Below, in pieces: positions 22,500 through 33,869 of a stretch of 64,000 bases of DNA. The notes below the pieces were generated by a model. That model worked only from the letters and a program-made list of their open reading frames with translations. It did not search any database and was not told the origin of the DNA. Every line of letters begins with the position of its first letter. Positions within the stretch are counted from its first letter, which is position 1. A program made the translations under genes and the position numbers. The DNA comes from Campylorhamphus procurvoides (taxonomy: Eukaryota; Chordata; Aves; Passeriformes; Dendrocolaptidae): NCBI GenBank assembly GCA_013396655.1, contig WBMV01000462.1, forward strand, positions 2,831,377 to 2,895,376. The letters are read 5' to 3'.

Positions 22500-23579
22500 C
22501 CACCACACTGTTTCTACTTTCAGCTTCTGCTACACGGCACAGAAGCACAGCCAGAGTGAGCCAAGCGACGGCTTCGATACAGTGGACAGGATTGTCTCCA
22601 TGCTGGAGAGAAGAAGGCAGCATTTTTGGAAACAAGCATTGCTTGGCTAACATATTTAGCAAAGAGGCTGGAAAAATTGGGATACTGCAAACCACACCCA
22701 CAGTTCAAGGCAGCATGGTGACAACAGAAGGCAAAGAGTCACCGTAGGCTTCAAAGCCGTGTGTTTTCCAGCTTGTTTCTCTTCCATCCTCAGCTTGACT
22801 CAGCTGCTCATACCTGCATCCCACAGCAGCAGCAGCCCTAGTGGTTGTGCCAGCTGGGAATGAGAAATATACCCATGGCATCTCCATCTTTCCTCCTGGT
22901 AAGGAGTCTCTCTCCTCCCATCACATATGCCCAGAGTGCCCCTACCCTGCTGTGCTGCCTGACCTGGGGGTGAATGGCAGCAGCAAGAGGGGGGGAAGCA
23001 GGTACATGGAACCCAAGAGCATCAGGAACATCGATGGGAGCCCAGAGTAGGGGCACTGCAAGCATGTTTTCATTCCCCTGTGTGTTTTTCAGCAGATAGT
23101 TCTGCACTCACCATGTTAGGCACTGCACACCCACAAAACACACACAGAAGAACCATCTTTGCTCTCATCCACACAATTTCAGCACTGAATGGTGCCTGCA
23201 GAGTTCTGCACACAGTGCTCAGGCTCTAGGCACTCAACAAAACATCCATCCCCTCCACCACATCCCCTCCCTGGCCCTCCATGGAGCAGCATGGCTGGAT
23301 TTCATCTACACCCACCACCCAACCCTGCAGCATCCCCTAGGATAGATCCCTTTGCCCAAATTCCTTCAACCCGTGTGGAGACTGCCAACCCAAAGGATGC
23401 TGAGAAAGGAGGCACATGGACCACAAAAAGTCACAGTTCCTCTTCCCAGTCAAGTTGAATCCCCAAGTGAGGGAGGAGATCCAGGCATGCCAAACTTGCT
23501 TCCAAAGCATCTCCCTCCTCCAGGAGCCGGGGCACAGGGGCAGCAAGACGCTCTGTGCCATCAAGTGACACACACCGAA
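22500..23579. other. Unique non-coding DNA, nothing recognised
   Basis: No gene, RNA or repeat family was recognised. Frames are short and overlap on both strands. Confidence 0.5.
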
Positions 23580-23830
23580 GTAACATGTGGCTCAGTCACA
23601 GCAACTCTATTAATTTAAGTTAATTTCCTGCAGTTCTGTCTTAGTTTTCCAGCAGATTCAGGACTTAAAGGTTAAAGCGTAACCTTGTCTCAGTAGCTTG
23701 CTATTCGCTCCATGCAAATGTCTACCTACAGCCTGGTAATTACATGCATTTCCACAGAGCCAATCCGCCGTCAGCCTGACAGATACTGATCTTCCCGTTT
23801 TATTTTTAGCTCTGTGCTTCCCCCTCTAGA
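23580..23830. promoter_or_regulatory. Candidate conserved enhancer with octamer and homeodomain core
   Basis: An AT-rich unique block with a perfect octamer ATGCAAAT (23712-23719) and TAATTA (23737-23742), about 18 bases apart, plus TTAATTTAAGTTAATTTCC near 23611-23629 and retained CpGs (ATTCGCTCC, AATCCGCCGTC). No coding frame. The layout is typical of developmental enhancers; conservation was not tested. Confidence 0.38.
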
Positions 23831-24317
23831 TGCAAAAAAAAATTCTGTTTGTTCCATCTTTTGCTGCAGCGTCTTTTTTCCCTGGCTCACCAGCCAGCTC
23901 CCGGCTCAGGCGGGCTGGAGCAGGGAGCAGCGTGGGGCAGCAGATGGGGCAGGCACTGGGCTCCTGCTGGGTGTCCTGAATGAGTCCCCTCCACGGGGAC
24001 ACCCAGCAGCCACCCCCTTTGGGGTCACCCGGGGAATTTGTCACCTCTGGCAGCGAGGTATGTTTAAATAGGAAACTGAACTGAGGCATAAAGAGTGACG
24101 TGCTCCTTTGCAGGGGAGCTGGACACTTTCTCGTGGGGACATCTCCAGGTCACACACATCCAGCCAAGAGAAAAGGGGCCAAATCTGGCAAAATTCAGCC
24201 ATGTGCTGGTGAGTGGCTCTGTGAGCCCAGGATTTATCTTCTCACAGAGGTGGGTGGCTTCCCCAGCTCTCCACCCACACGGGGCCACCCAGCAAGAGGA
24301 GCCAACACCAGGAGCGC

Positions 24318-24392
24318 AGGCACTGCAGGCAGGTCACCCACGCACAGACAAAGCCTGGGTGATGTTTCCAACCCATAAAATGGGCACACAAG
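24318..24392 (+). repeat. Possible MIR SINE relic
   Basis: The stretch GGCAGGTCACCC...GCACAGAC...GTTTCC...CATAAAATGGG follows the order of the MIR core (GGCAAGTCACTTAACC...CTGTGCCTCAGTTTCC...GTAAAATGGG). Divergence is high and chance similarity cannot be excluded. Confidence 0.35.
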
Positions 24393-24751
24393 AGGCTGAG
24401 TGTGTCTGGTGCCACTGGGGCCAACATGCTGTTCTCCCCCAGGCACTGCTCCAGTGGCTCCGTGGAGGAGACAAGGTGTGCAAACCACTAAAAATTGTTG
24501 TCCTACAGAATTCTAGCCCCGTGGGGCAGCCCCCCCACCAGGGAGCAGCCCAAAAGGCTGAGTTACAGTCATGAGACTTGGAAGAAACAGGGATCAGGTG
24601 GTTCTTCTCTGACTTTCCTTTTGGAAGGAGTCTGAGCGTGTGGATGGGTTGGGCTTTGAGGGGTGAGGTCTGCATGCCTCTCTCCCACCCTCTCTCTCTC
24701 AAATGCATATTTAGATTTAAACCAGAACAGACTCGCACAAACTTTAGTCAC

Positions 24752-24796
24752 ATGATGGGGAAGGAAAGGCACTGAGGCTCAGAAGTGACACGTGAG
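24752..24796 (-). repeat. Possible MIR SINE relic, reverse orientation
   Basis: GATGGGGAAGGAAAGGCAC followed by TGAGGCTCAGAAGTGACA resembles the reverse MIR core (GATGGGGAAACTGAGGCTCAGAGAGGTTAAGTGAC) with an insertion. Very short. Confidence 0.3.
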
Positions 24797-25580
24797 GAAA
24801 GCACTGGCTCTCGGTGTTCCAGCACAGAGGGCAAAGCCACCATGGCCAGCACCGACTGTGGGACACGGGGTGCAGCTCAGGGGCATTGAGAGGGTGGAAA
24901 GTGTTAGCACAGGGAAGAGAAAGGAATCTACATGCAGGGAAGCCACGTTAAAACATGCATTAGGATCTCTTCTAGACTAAATAGCTGAAGAGAAAGAGGA
25001 AAGAGGAACTCGGGTGGGATAAAGCAGAGGGAAGGGCTGAGTGTGGAATTGCAAGCTCTACAAGACTCCAGTAAAAGCCAGCAGAGCAGGAGCTGATGCA
25101 TCTTGCCAACACTGTGGACACTTCTTTAGTGTTCACCCCTTCTCTGGCTACCCCAGATCCAGTCTCAGCCACATGGGAATCACAGTTGTGTCTCACACCT
25201 GCAGAAAAAGGATTGCTTGTCCTGTTGTTCTTCCAAGGATCCTTTTAGTCTCAGCATCATTTAAAAAAATAATCAAGAAATTATGATTTTACATTTCCAG
25301 AGGAATCTTTTCAAACCTCACCAGCAATTCCTCTCCTTCAAATTTTGTAACAAATAAAGCACGTAACATTCAGAAGCTGCTTATCCAGCATTCTTCCAAC
25401 ATTTTCAACAGGTGATTTTGGGGCAGTTATTGAGAACAGTGGCTTTAGAGAGATCTGGGGTGCTCTGTCCCAGTTTTCCCCTCTCACACATGACCAGGAA
25501 AGCAGGAGCCATCCCTGCAACTGGAGTGGGCACTGGGTGGGACCATGGGGTGACAAAGCAGGGAGTGCCTGGGGGAAGGT

Positions 25581-25700
25581 CCTTATCCCCCTTACAGAGC
25601 TGGGAGAACCAAGGAACAGAGATTTTGTTATTTACTTAACAGCCCACAAGCTAGAAATCAAACTCAGATCCCCAAATCCCATCCTTCTGCACCAAAATAG
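25581..25700 (-). repeat. MIR SINE relic, reverse orientation
   Basis: One of the clearest MIR copies here. In order it shows CTTATCCCCCTTACAG, GGAACAGAGA, TTACTTAACAGCCCACAAGC and AATCAAACTCAGATCC, each matching successive parts of the reverse MIR consensus through the tRNA-related TTCGAACCCAGG segment. Confidence 0.65.
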
Positions 25701-26042
25701 ACAAACAGATCAACCTCCCAACCTGCCTCCCGTGGAGGAGGAGTTGGGGAACTCCAAGGGAGCTTTCCCACCCTCCACAGCTGCAAGCCCTGGCTGAGCT
25801 CCGCGAGAACCAATTCCTCTCAGCACAAGAAGTTTAGCCAAAGGAATTCAAGGCAAGCAGTGAGAAAAGGCTGGAGCAAACCCACTCCATGTTCCTGCAA
25901 AGCACCTTTAAATCTGAGAGCTGCTCATAATTGTGTTTAAAACAACTCCAACCTGGCACTGCCAGCCTGTCGTTCGAGAGTCACTCTCTTGCTGCTGGCT
26001 CCTTTGCTGGGGTTTTAACCACTATTCAGTCTCCATTTTCCT

Positions 26043-27038
26043 TTGTGTGATTCAGTCCTACCACTCCCACCTTCACTTGACATTTTAAAGGCTGGGTACC
26101 CCCAAGCCTCTCTCTGTGCATTTACACCCTTCTGTTCTAGAGAACAGAAGTCCCTGCCATACATCATTTCACCAAGGACTGCACCCAGGGCTGCAGTTGT
26201 TCTCTTGCATCCTGGACACTCCTGCAAAGTAACCAGCAGAATCCAAGGCCTTAACTCTTTTAACCTTTCCTCCTGCACTTATCCCTCAGGCTTCATGTCA
26301 TTGCAGTGCTTTACTCCAAATCCCTTCCCAGTGGGTTTACACTTGAATGTCATTGCAGAGCCCAGACTTGGGCACTGGGAAAGTGCTGTGAGCACAAGCA
26401 AGAGAGAAGGAACCGGGGTAGTGTCTCCAGGGCCGTCTGACACGTGGCCTCTGCATCTGTTGCCCCAAAAATATCAAAAGGCAGATCTTGCACTTCACAA
26501 GATGTACACAACAGAAGGTTTTAGCCTTTCTGAGACCACAGCCAGCTTCAGAGCTGGGTCCCCAACAACACCATTTAAACCAGTGCTCTCCAGTCCTGTG
26601 GTAACATTTATTCCAAGTCTTCTTCAGCTGTTTTGCAAGAAGTTTGTTCTCTCTGGATCTCTGTTGCAGTTACATCCACTGAGCATTTTCCAGGTTGGTA
26701 TGGTTATTTCTGCCCTCTTAGAGCAAACCTTCCTAGGCTTTCTCTGTATTTCCTTCCTCCTTGACTTCACTGCCTTTCTGCATCTAATGAAAACATTCAC
26801 CATGAGGTGGGAGAGGGATGTAAACAGTGACATGAACCATGCTGAGAAACATCCCAGGGTGGAGGATGTGACCCTCAGATGGGTGCTGGGTGCTCCCATC
26901 ATTCAGTCTGTGCCTGCTTACCTGCATCCTTTATTTACAGGAACTCACCACAGCATTTCAACCTGTCTCTCCACTGAGATGTCCAGAGGCACTGGACAGA
27001 ACCAGCCATGGAGTGTTGTCTCCATTAAGTTCCCTTAG
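26043..27038 (+). other. Longest open frame (331 codons), not called a gene
   Basis: A plus-strand frame opens at an ATG at 26043 and runs to a stop ending at 27038. The translation is rich in Ser, Leu, Pro, Thr and Phe, has no recognisable domain and no signal peptide. The plus strand here is pyrimidine-rich, which lowers the frequency of stop codons. No promoter, strong start context or splice structure was found. It is recorded because of its length; a lineage-specific gene or the remains of an unrecognised element is possible but unsupported. Confidence 0.12.
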
Positions 27039-27539
27039 GCTGCTCCCACTCCCAGTAAGCCCTTCATGTGCCTTGCCATGCTCCTTCCCACAGCTCTGAC
27101 TTCCAACAGCACCAGCTGGGACAACACAGGAGCAAGGTTTTAACTTCAGGTGCATTGCTGGGAGGGTTAAACCCCAGCTCTCTCCCACTGCCAGCCCTGC
27201 TCCTTCACTAGAGACTTCTATCACACAGACAGATAGAAATTGCCCTGCTCAACATATTTTTCTCCCTCCATCCCTCTTGGCCCAGGTTTTCCCCCTCCAT
27301 CCCACATCTCTCCTATGTCCCGGGTGAGATATGAGCTCCCATTTCACAGCAGGGACATCTCTGACCTGCCAGCACAACATCCCAGTGACAGCTCCATGGA
27401 CTCAACATCGTCCCTTGCTCTGACTGCAGCAGCCACTGGCTTCATTCCCCTGTGCCTCGTGGCCTCTCTATTTCCTTATGGGCTGCTCTTCTCTTTGGGA
27501 GCCCATGATTGTATCTGACAAGGTCTCCTAATTGTCTCC

Positions 27540-28480
27540 ACTGATTTTACCAGAGACTGATTTTAAAAGCAGCTCAGTAACTTAGTCACTTCAATATCAT
27601 TGCTGAATTCAGCTCCCTCATTTATTAATGGGCCTACTTTTGCTCTTTCTCCCCTGATGTGGTTCCAAAATCCCTTTTTATTTCTCTTAACCCCTTTGGC
27701 TAACATTAACAAGCAACAACTCAGTAATATTTGATATTATATGTGTATAAATAAAAGCAGGAAAAGATCTTATTCACTCCTGTTATAGCTACTACAGCAG
27801 GCCTAGGGCTCTGGAATAGCAGCTTTGCTGCATACGTTAAATATCTCCATTACTCTATTAATGCACAGTGTTGGAATTTTATTGGATAGTTTGGGTTATT
27901 TACCTTATAAAGTAACACGGGCATCACAAACCACAAAAAGATGGTATTTAGTACCTTCTCCTTAGCTCTGCATCTCCCCAGTCCAATGAGCACGAGACCA
28001 CAAAAATAAAACCCCCTGTGCTACATGTTCTTTCTTTTATGAGAGGTGGGGAGGAAGGGGGAGAGGGGAGACCTACAGTTATCCAGGCACCGACCCCATC
28101 CCATGTTTTTACTCAGGAGAATTTTGTAAACAGCAATTCCAGCCTGCTTTTATGGCCATGGTGATGTGGCCAGCAAGTGTAAAGCACCATTTGTCCAGCT
28201 AGAAAGAGGTTTCGGGGTACCCTTTCCTTACAGCCCAAATCCAGGGGTGACAGGAAAGAAGGGACATAAAAAAATAAAAAAGCAAACAACTAAAAAAAAA
28301 CAAACCCCACAGAAATAGTTTTCAAGAGGGAATTTTTCATCTTTGATATTTCATTGACTTCAAATAATGCCCCAAACTGTCAGTAAAATTGCAATAACCA
28401 GAACCCCTTAGCAATGTGCCCAAAACCCCCATTTCCAAAAGTATTTCAAAGAATTAAAATAATCGGGATAAGTGAACCCA
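27540..28480. other. AT-rich unique region
   Basis: AT-rich DNA without coding frames, holding AATATTTGATATTATATGTG near 27726 and several TAAT cores, flanked by GC-richer DNA. It may include regulatory elements but no specific family was recognised. Confidence 0.4.
28267..28305. repeat. A-rich low-complexity tract
   Basis: Runs of A interrupted by T and C, including a run of nine A. No adjoining SINE or retropseudogene body was recognised. Confidence 0.8.
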
Positions 28481-29449
28481 GCCCTGATGGGAGTCTTCCT
28501 AACCCTGCAGGTTGGATTTTATTTCCCTGCCTTTAAATTCCTGCCTCAAATTTTCCACAACCTGGGCTCTCAAAGACCACCTCCGTCTCCGGGCAGAGAT
28601 GGCCACATAAACACAGGATATCACTCAAAAAAAGCTGCCCTGGGGGGTCGTGTCCCCAAATCTCGGTGTTGAGAGCCAGAAACAGGCACATGTGGCTCCT
28701 CATCTGCCTCAGTTTCCCCCACTCCAACCAGTCCCCAGGGAACAAGAGAAAAGAGTGGCTGGCATGAGGGGGCTTTGACAGGACAAAGCCCTTCCTGGGG
28801 GCTGAGGATGCGGTGTGGGATGCTCAGCCCCCACCTGAGGGGTGAAATCCGGCCCAGCACCACGGCACTGGGCGATACGGGGTGAGCTCAGGTCACCCCA
28901 GCAGGCCTGAGGTGATGGGTGACAAGGACACCCCTGCTTTCACCCCTACAAACACTTCCCACCCACTTTTTGGGGGCACAGAACAAGAGGAGCGCACTTT
29001 CCCCATCACCCTCTGCCACGCTCTCTTCTTCCAGTGCAAAAATTCCCACCCTCACCACCTATATTTAAACGCAGCCGGAGCCAGGATCCTCTGGGGTGGG
29101 TTTTGGTGCTGGGGGCTGTGGTTTTAGGCAGCGGCGGGGAGGCAGAAAGAAGCACCTGCTGCCACCCGCCCCGGAGCTCGGCGAGGCTGCCCGCAGAGGG
29201 AGGGAGGGAGGGCGGGCGAGCAGGCTCCCCTTGCAAAGTCTGTCCTGTGCTGTCTAATAACACAAGGTGTCATTGTATACCCAAATCAGTGCCTGGAGCT
29301 TTATTTATAACAACTGAAACACAAAACCCAGCAGGCCAGAAACGGCAAAGGGAGCGAGACACCAGGGAGGGCAGGGACGCAGCCGGGCGAAATCTCCCTA
29401 TTTAGCAGGATTTGCCTTGAGATTTTCAAGTCGGATTGAGGCTGGAGGG

Positions 29450-30215
29450 GGGACTCTGGGGGCCACGGCGGGAGGAGAGAGAGATGAAAGGGAGGGAAGA
29501 GGGAGCTGGCAGAGCAGCGATGCCTCCCTGGCTGCGGCAAGGCGACAAGGCTGTCTCCACCACGGAGCCCTGCGCCGAGCAATGCGGGTGCTCTGCTCGC
29601 AGCCCCCCGCCAGCCAGCAAAGGGAGGTGGGGGAAGGCTCCGGCTCCCCTGGGACTCTCTCTGGCTTCTACAGCAACTCTTTTAAAAGCTATTTGTGGCT
29701 TTCCAGCCGCCCCCCATCCCAGGCAGAGCTTTGCAGCCCAACAGCTGGCTCAGGCGGACTGCCTTTGCATTGTGTGTGCGGAGTTGGCAGGAGCCATCCC
29801 GAAGGGGCTCGCCCAGCCCGGTAGGCAGCGGTCCCAGCGCGCTCCCTCAGGTGCAGCTCTCGTCAGACCCGGTGCCGAAGGCTTGAGAGGGGGGCTGAGC
29901 ACCCCGAACTCTTGCTGAACTCACTGGGGGCAGAGGCGGCTCAGCGGCGAAAGGTCCCAGCCCTGCACTTACAGCATCGGGAGATGCGCTCTCCTCGGGT
30001 GGGTCCAGATGTTATCACCACCGCTGCCACCCCCGGCAGCCTGTTCATCTGCTCCCTTGTGCCGGAGGCTCCCGCTGCCGGCGCAGCGCCGGTGGAACAG
30101 CTCCCGCACTCTCCTCCAAGGCTCCTGGGCAAAGGCTGGCAGCTCTGCCGAAAGCCCCTTTCCCCAGCAGCTGGGAGGTAAGCCGCTGCCAGACTTTGTG
30201 CTCAAGCGGCTGAGG
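29450..30215. promoter_or_regulatory. CpG island, candidate promoter
   Basis: Roughly 45 CpG dinucleotides in about 760 bases by hand count, in a region of high GC. A match to a splice donor, GGGAG|GTAAGC, lies at 30178-30183 on the plus strand, so a 5' untranslated first exon ending there is possible. Frames within the island (for example 29436-29918) show no recognised protein. The shoulder at 29090-29220 is also CpG-rich and contains a GGGA-repeat tract. Which gene, if any, is served is unknown. Confidence 0.4.
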
Positions 30216-30879
30216 TGGGAGCATTCATGTCCCGTTCTTCTGACTCACCGTGGAGGTGATAAGCGCCAGCAGGAGGGAAATAATAAAACAGCTGGAGGGG
30301 GTAAAGGGGGAGGTAACATCTTAAGGAGCTGCAGCCAGGGATGCCGTTTGGTGCTCACCTCCCCTGCAGACAGATATTTAAATCTCCAGGTGCAAAAGCC
30401 ACTGAAAGTTCAGGCTGAGTCAGAGCTACAAAATTTGACCCACTAAGAGGCAACAGAACAGGCCCTTTAAAAGATAAAGGTGAATCCTGAGTCTGTCTGG
30501 CAGCAAGGACCACTTTGGTCCAGCTTTGCTTCTGCTGAGGACAGTGGGAGCCAAACCATGTTCCCTGCAAACAAACCAGAGCCAAGCTACAAAAGCAAAT
30601 TCATAATCCATAAAGGAAACTGCTCCCATTAGCTTGACCAGGAGTTTAAATCTCCCTTTCCTCCCACTCTCTCCCAGTATTGGTCTCAGATATTTTCTGA
30701 CTCTTCATTTGAAGAGGGAAAACAACACCAAATCCACACGGCACCGGGGGAAGAGGCTTTGGTGTTCCTTCACTAGCAAGCGCTCACCCAGCTGCATCGG
30801 CTGCCCTCAGCCCCCCAAAGCCTACCTGCTGAATTACATTTGCAAAACTGTTGCCCAGGAAATGTGCAACTAAAATCTG

Positions 30880-31110
30880 TGAAATAAGCATGCCTGGAAT
30901 CAGACGTTCCCAGTGTAGTTAAACGACCGTGCCTTGAAATCTGCCTTCGCGTTTAGCCACGCTGCCATGTACGGAGCTACGAAACAAAACGCTTGGCTTG
31001 TTCCACATCCCAGCCTCACCACCGGGACTCTTGTTCCCTGCAAATAGGGAGCCCAAACTCCTTCCCCCCGGAGGGTTTTAGGAGTGTGGCAGCGGGAGGA
31101 ACTGCGAGAT
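30880..31110. promoter_or_regulatory. CpG-retaining unique block
   Basis: CpGs are frequent for a non-island context (AACGACCGTG, TTCGCGTTTAGCCACG, TACGGAGCTACG), which can indicate constraint or low methylation. No coding frame was recognised. Confidence 0.25.
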
Positions 31111-31429
31111 TGCAGCCCTACCCTGGTGTGCAAACTCAGTCCAAAGGTTCAAAGCGCATGGTGGGTATTGCCCGTGCAATGAACTGTAGCCACTCAGGAA
31201 ATCAAAACCGAGCTGTCTCCAAGCAGAGGAAATAGAGAACCAAGACACTGGAGTTCCCCATCTCTTCCACCACACTTGCCTCTTCACGGGGCAGAGCTGG
31301 TGGGAACATGACCCCATCCACCCTGTTACAGCACCATGAGAACAAGAGTGTTCATGGGGAACAGCTGAACCCCAGGGAATGTTCACCAAGGTCTGTCCTG
31401 TGGAGGATGGAGCCTTCAGGGTAAGCAAA

Positions 31430-33640
31430 TCATGTCAGACCCAATGGAGCATCAAGGGGGAGAAACCTGGGTCCCCTCAGCCCACAGAGGGACTAGAGGC
31501 ACCATCACTGGTTATTCCACAAGAGGGTTTGGAAAGCCTGAGCCCCACTGGAAATTTCTGACAGGTTATTTCAGAAGGGTTTGTCCTGTGCAGTAGAAGG
31601 GAAGGATTTTTCTTTTTTTCTTTAAAATTTTAGTAGATGGGAAAACGTTTCTCCTTCCCCATCAGAGTAAACCACAGGACACAGCCTTCCTGGTTGTCTC
31701 TTTTCCCAGCAGTGAACAGGTTTTCACTCCATTTTTCCTTCCTGGGCTGACTGAGCTGCAAAGGCAGGTCCCACATGAAACCACAGCTCCACTGCAGCTC
31801 CCAACCCCTCTCTCAGAGTCTCCAGCACTGGGGGGAGATCTCAGGGTGGGGAGTCCACTCTGAGCTCAGCTACTCCCCAGGTTTCACACAGTATCCACAC
31901 CTGCGAGAACACACTGCATGACCTGGAGGGTGTTGCCTCCCCAAGACAATTAGGTTGTGTTGGAACCACGACCTCGAGGAATCGGATTAATTACAGTGAT
32001 GCTGAGCATGACTTTGTCTGCAGGGACAAGTCATGGTTGACCTCACTGCCAGCTGGTTACAGGTCTGGAGGATGAGCGAAACTGGAATGGCCCCTCCCCA
32101 GGCTGGTTTATTGGCACATGTTCGGTGACGGGGCAGGTTTTGGGGAGAACAGCCTGGTGTGAAAGGCTCAGCAAGCAAAACCTCACACCAGAGCATCTAC
32201 ACACCAGGCAGAGAGGAGTCACGTAGCACTGTCATGCTGACACACACAATTTGAAGTGGTGGCCAGGTAGGAGGCCAGGATCTTCCAGCAAGCAGTGGCC
32301 ATCAATGGCCAAAATCCATGTTTTATGGAGCATCCAAACAACAAATGACTTAAATTGTTGTTTTAACACACAGATTGGGAGTTCTCCTCATGGAAAGGCA
32401 ACAGCTCTCCCACATGAAACAGCATGTTGCTCAGACTGCTCCATGGGTTCAGCTTGCATTCAAATAGCTGATGTTATTTCTTTCCTGCTGATGTGTCCTG
32501 GCCATGGGAGGATTTCACAGTCAGGCCAGAGTCACAGATGGACCTACAGGCTGGAACAAGGTCACCCCGAAGGGTCAGTGTCTCCCCAGCCACCCTGCCT
32601 GCACCACCCTCGCTCCAGGCTGCCACCTCCTCCTCCCAGGTAAGGCTCTGCCTCAATAAGTCTAAAACAGTAAGAAAAAACCCCCAAACCCAAGCTGATC
32701 TTTGAGGCCATAAAAGGGCTTTGAAGCAAAGGGGAAGGGGGGGAGGTGGGGAAGGAATCTGAAGTTGCATCACTTGGAAATACCCGAGTGCTTCAGAGAT
32801 GTATGTACATGTTCAGCTTCCTACTGTTTCTCGAGGAACCTACTTGGGAACAGTAAAGTGACACCAAAAGGATCCCAATGACATTTGCCTGAAGCAGATA
32901 AAAACAGCCTTGAATTTAACCCAAACGAGCCCCTGTGCCAAATACTCCCTTCTTTGGAGCTGGGTGCTTTGAGGTTTGGAACTCCAGGCAGACAAGTGGG
33001 GTGAGAGAGGTTTGAAATATAAATCAATCAAGAGCTTTTGCCCTTTACCTGGGCTCAAAACCAATCTAGAGACATTCTCCATTGTATTTCAAACATTTCT
33101 CAGAACATGGAACTAAAACTTGGTTTCGTTTCCTTCAAGAGAAGTCACTGTGGCTCCTTCATGACACGGAAAATAGATTGGAGGGAAAGTCTTATTTTCA
33201 GTAAAGCTTCTGTTCTTTCAGAAGGGTAGGCTACTTTCCTGGCAGCTTTCCTGAAGATGGATTCCTGTACCCAGCTCCAAGAAGCTGCTCCTGCTGCCAT
33301 GCTGGTAGGTGCACTGAAACCCACAGAAAGCACATGGATGGTGTTGCCAGTGTGATCCCATTCAGGGAATGGGATGCCCACTGGGGAGGCCAGTTTCAGT
33401 GTCAAGCCAGGACACACCTCTTACAAGGACAAGTCTGGGTCCCGCTCGGCTGAGGAGACACAAACCATTCCACGTGCTGGGCCAGGAGTGGGCCTGGCCC
33501 GTCTTGCCCAGCCCCAGTGATGCAGAACACTATTCCCTGCTCTCCCCTGCTCCCAGACAGACCTAGTTCCCCAGGAGCTCCCTTCTGCGAGGAGTAAGGC
33601 AGGAGGAGGGGAAATATGAAAACTATGGGCCTGATGTTCC
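31430..33640. other. Unique non-coding DNA, nothing recognised
   Basis: No gene or repeat family recognised. A CAG|GTAAGG donor-like site lies at 32638-32646, but no convincing exon was built on it. Confidence 0.45.
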
Positions 33641-33649
33641 ATTTCCAGA

Positions 33650-33865
33650 GGCTGCTGTGAGCCACCGATCCAGACTGGGAGTGGCCCGCCTCGACGCCTG
33701 CAGCCGCGGGAAGAGGATGCTCGGTGGGGCCGTTCCCTCTGCCCGCAGCATCCCCCGGCCCTGCTCCCACGCATTCCCTGGCGAGCCGCCCAGCGCACTG
33801 CAGCGCTGCTCCCGCCTGCCTGCACGCCATGGGTAACGCCGCAGCAGGGCCAGGTGGCTCAGGTG
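33650..33865. promoter_or_regulatory. Small CpG cluster
   Basis: About 20 CpGs in some 215 bases, including GCCTCGACGCC, AGCCGCGGG and GGCGAGCCGCC. An ATG at 33829 opens with MGNAAA but the frame then reads GPGG and ends after 39 codons. Could be a small promoter or simply GC-rich DNA. Confidence 0.28.
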
Positions 33866-33869
33866 TTCG

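Noticed and set aside
28267..28305. A-rich tract as the tail of a processed pseudogene or SINE
   Set aside because: No retrocopied body or target-site duplication could be recognised upstream.
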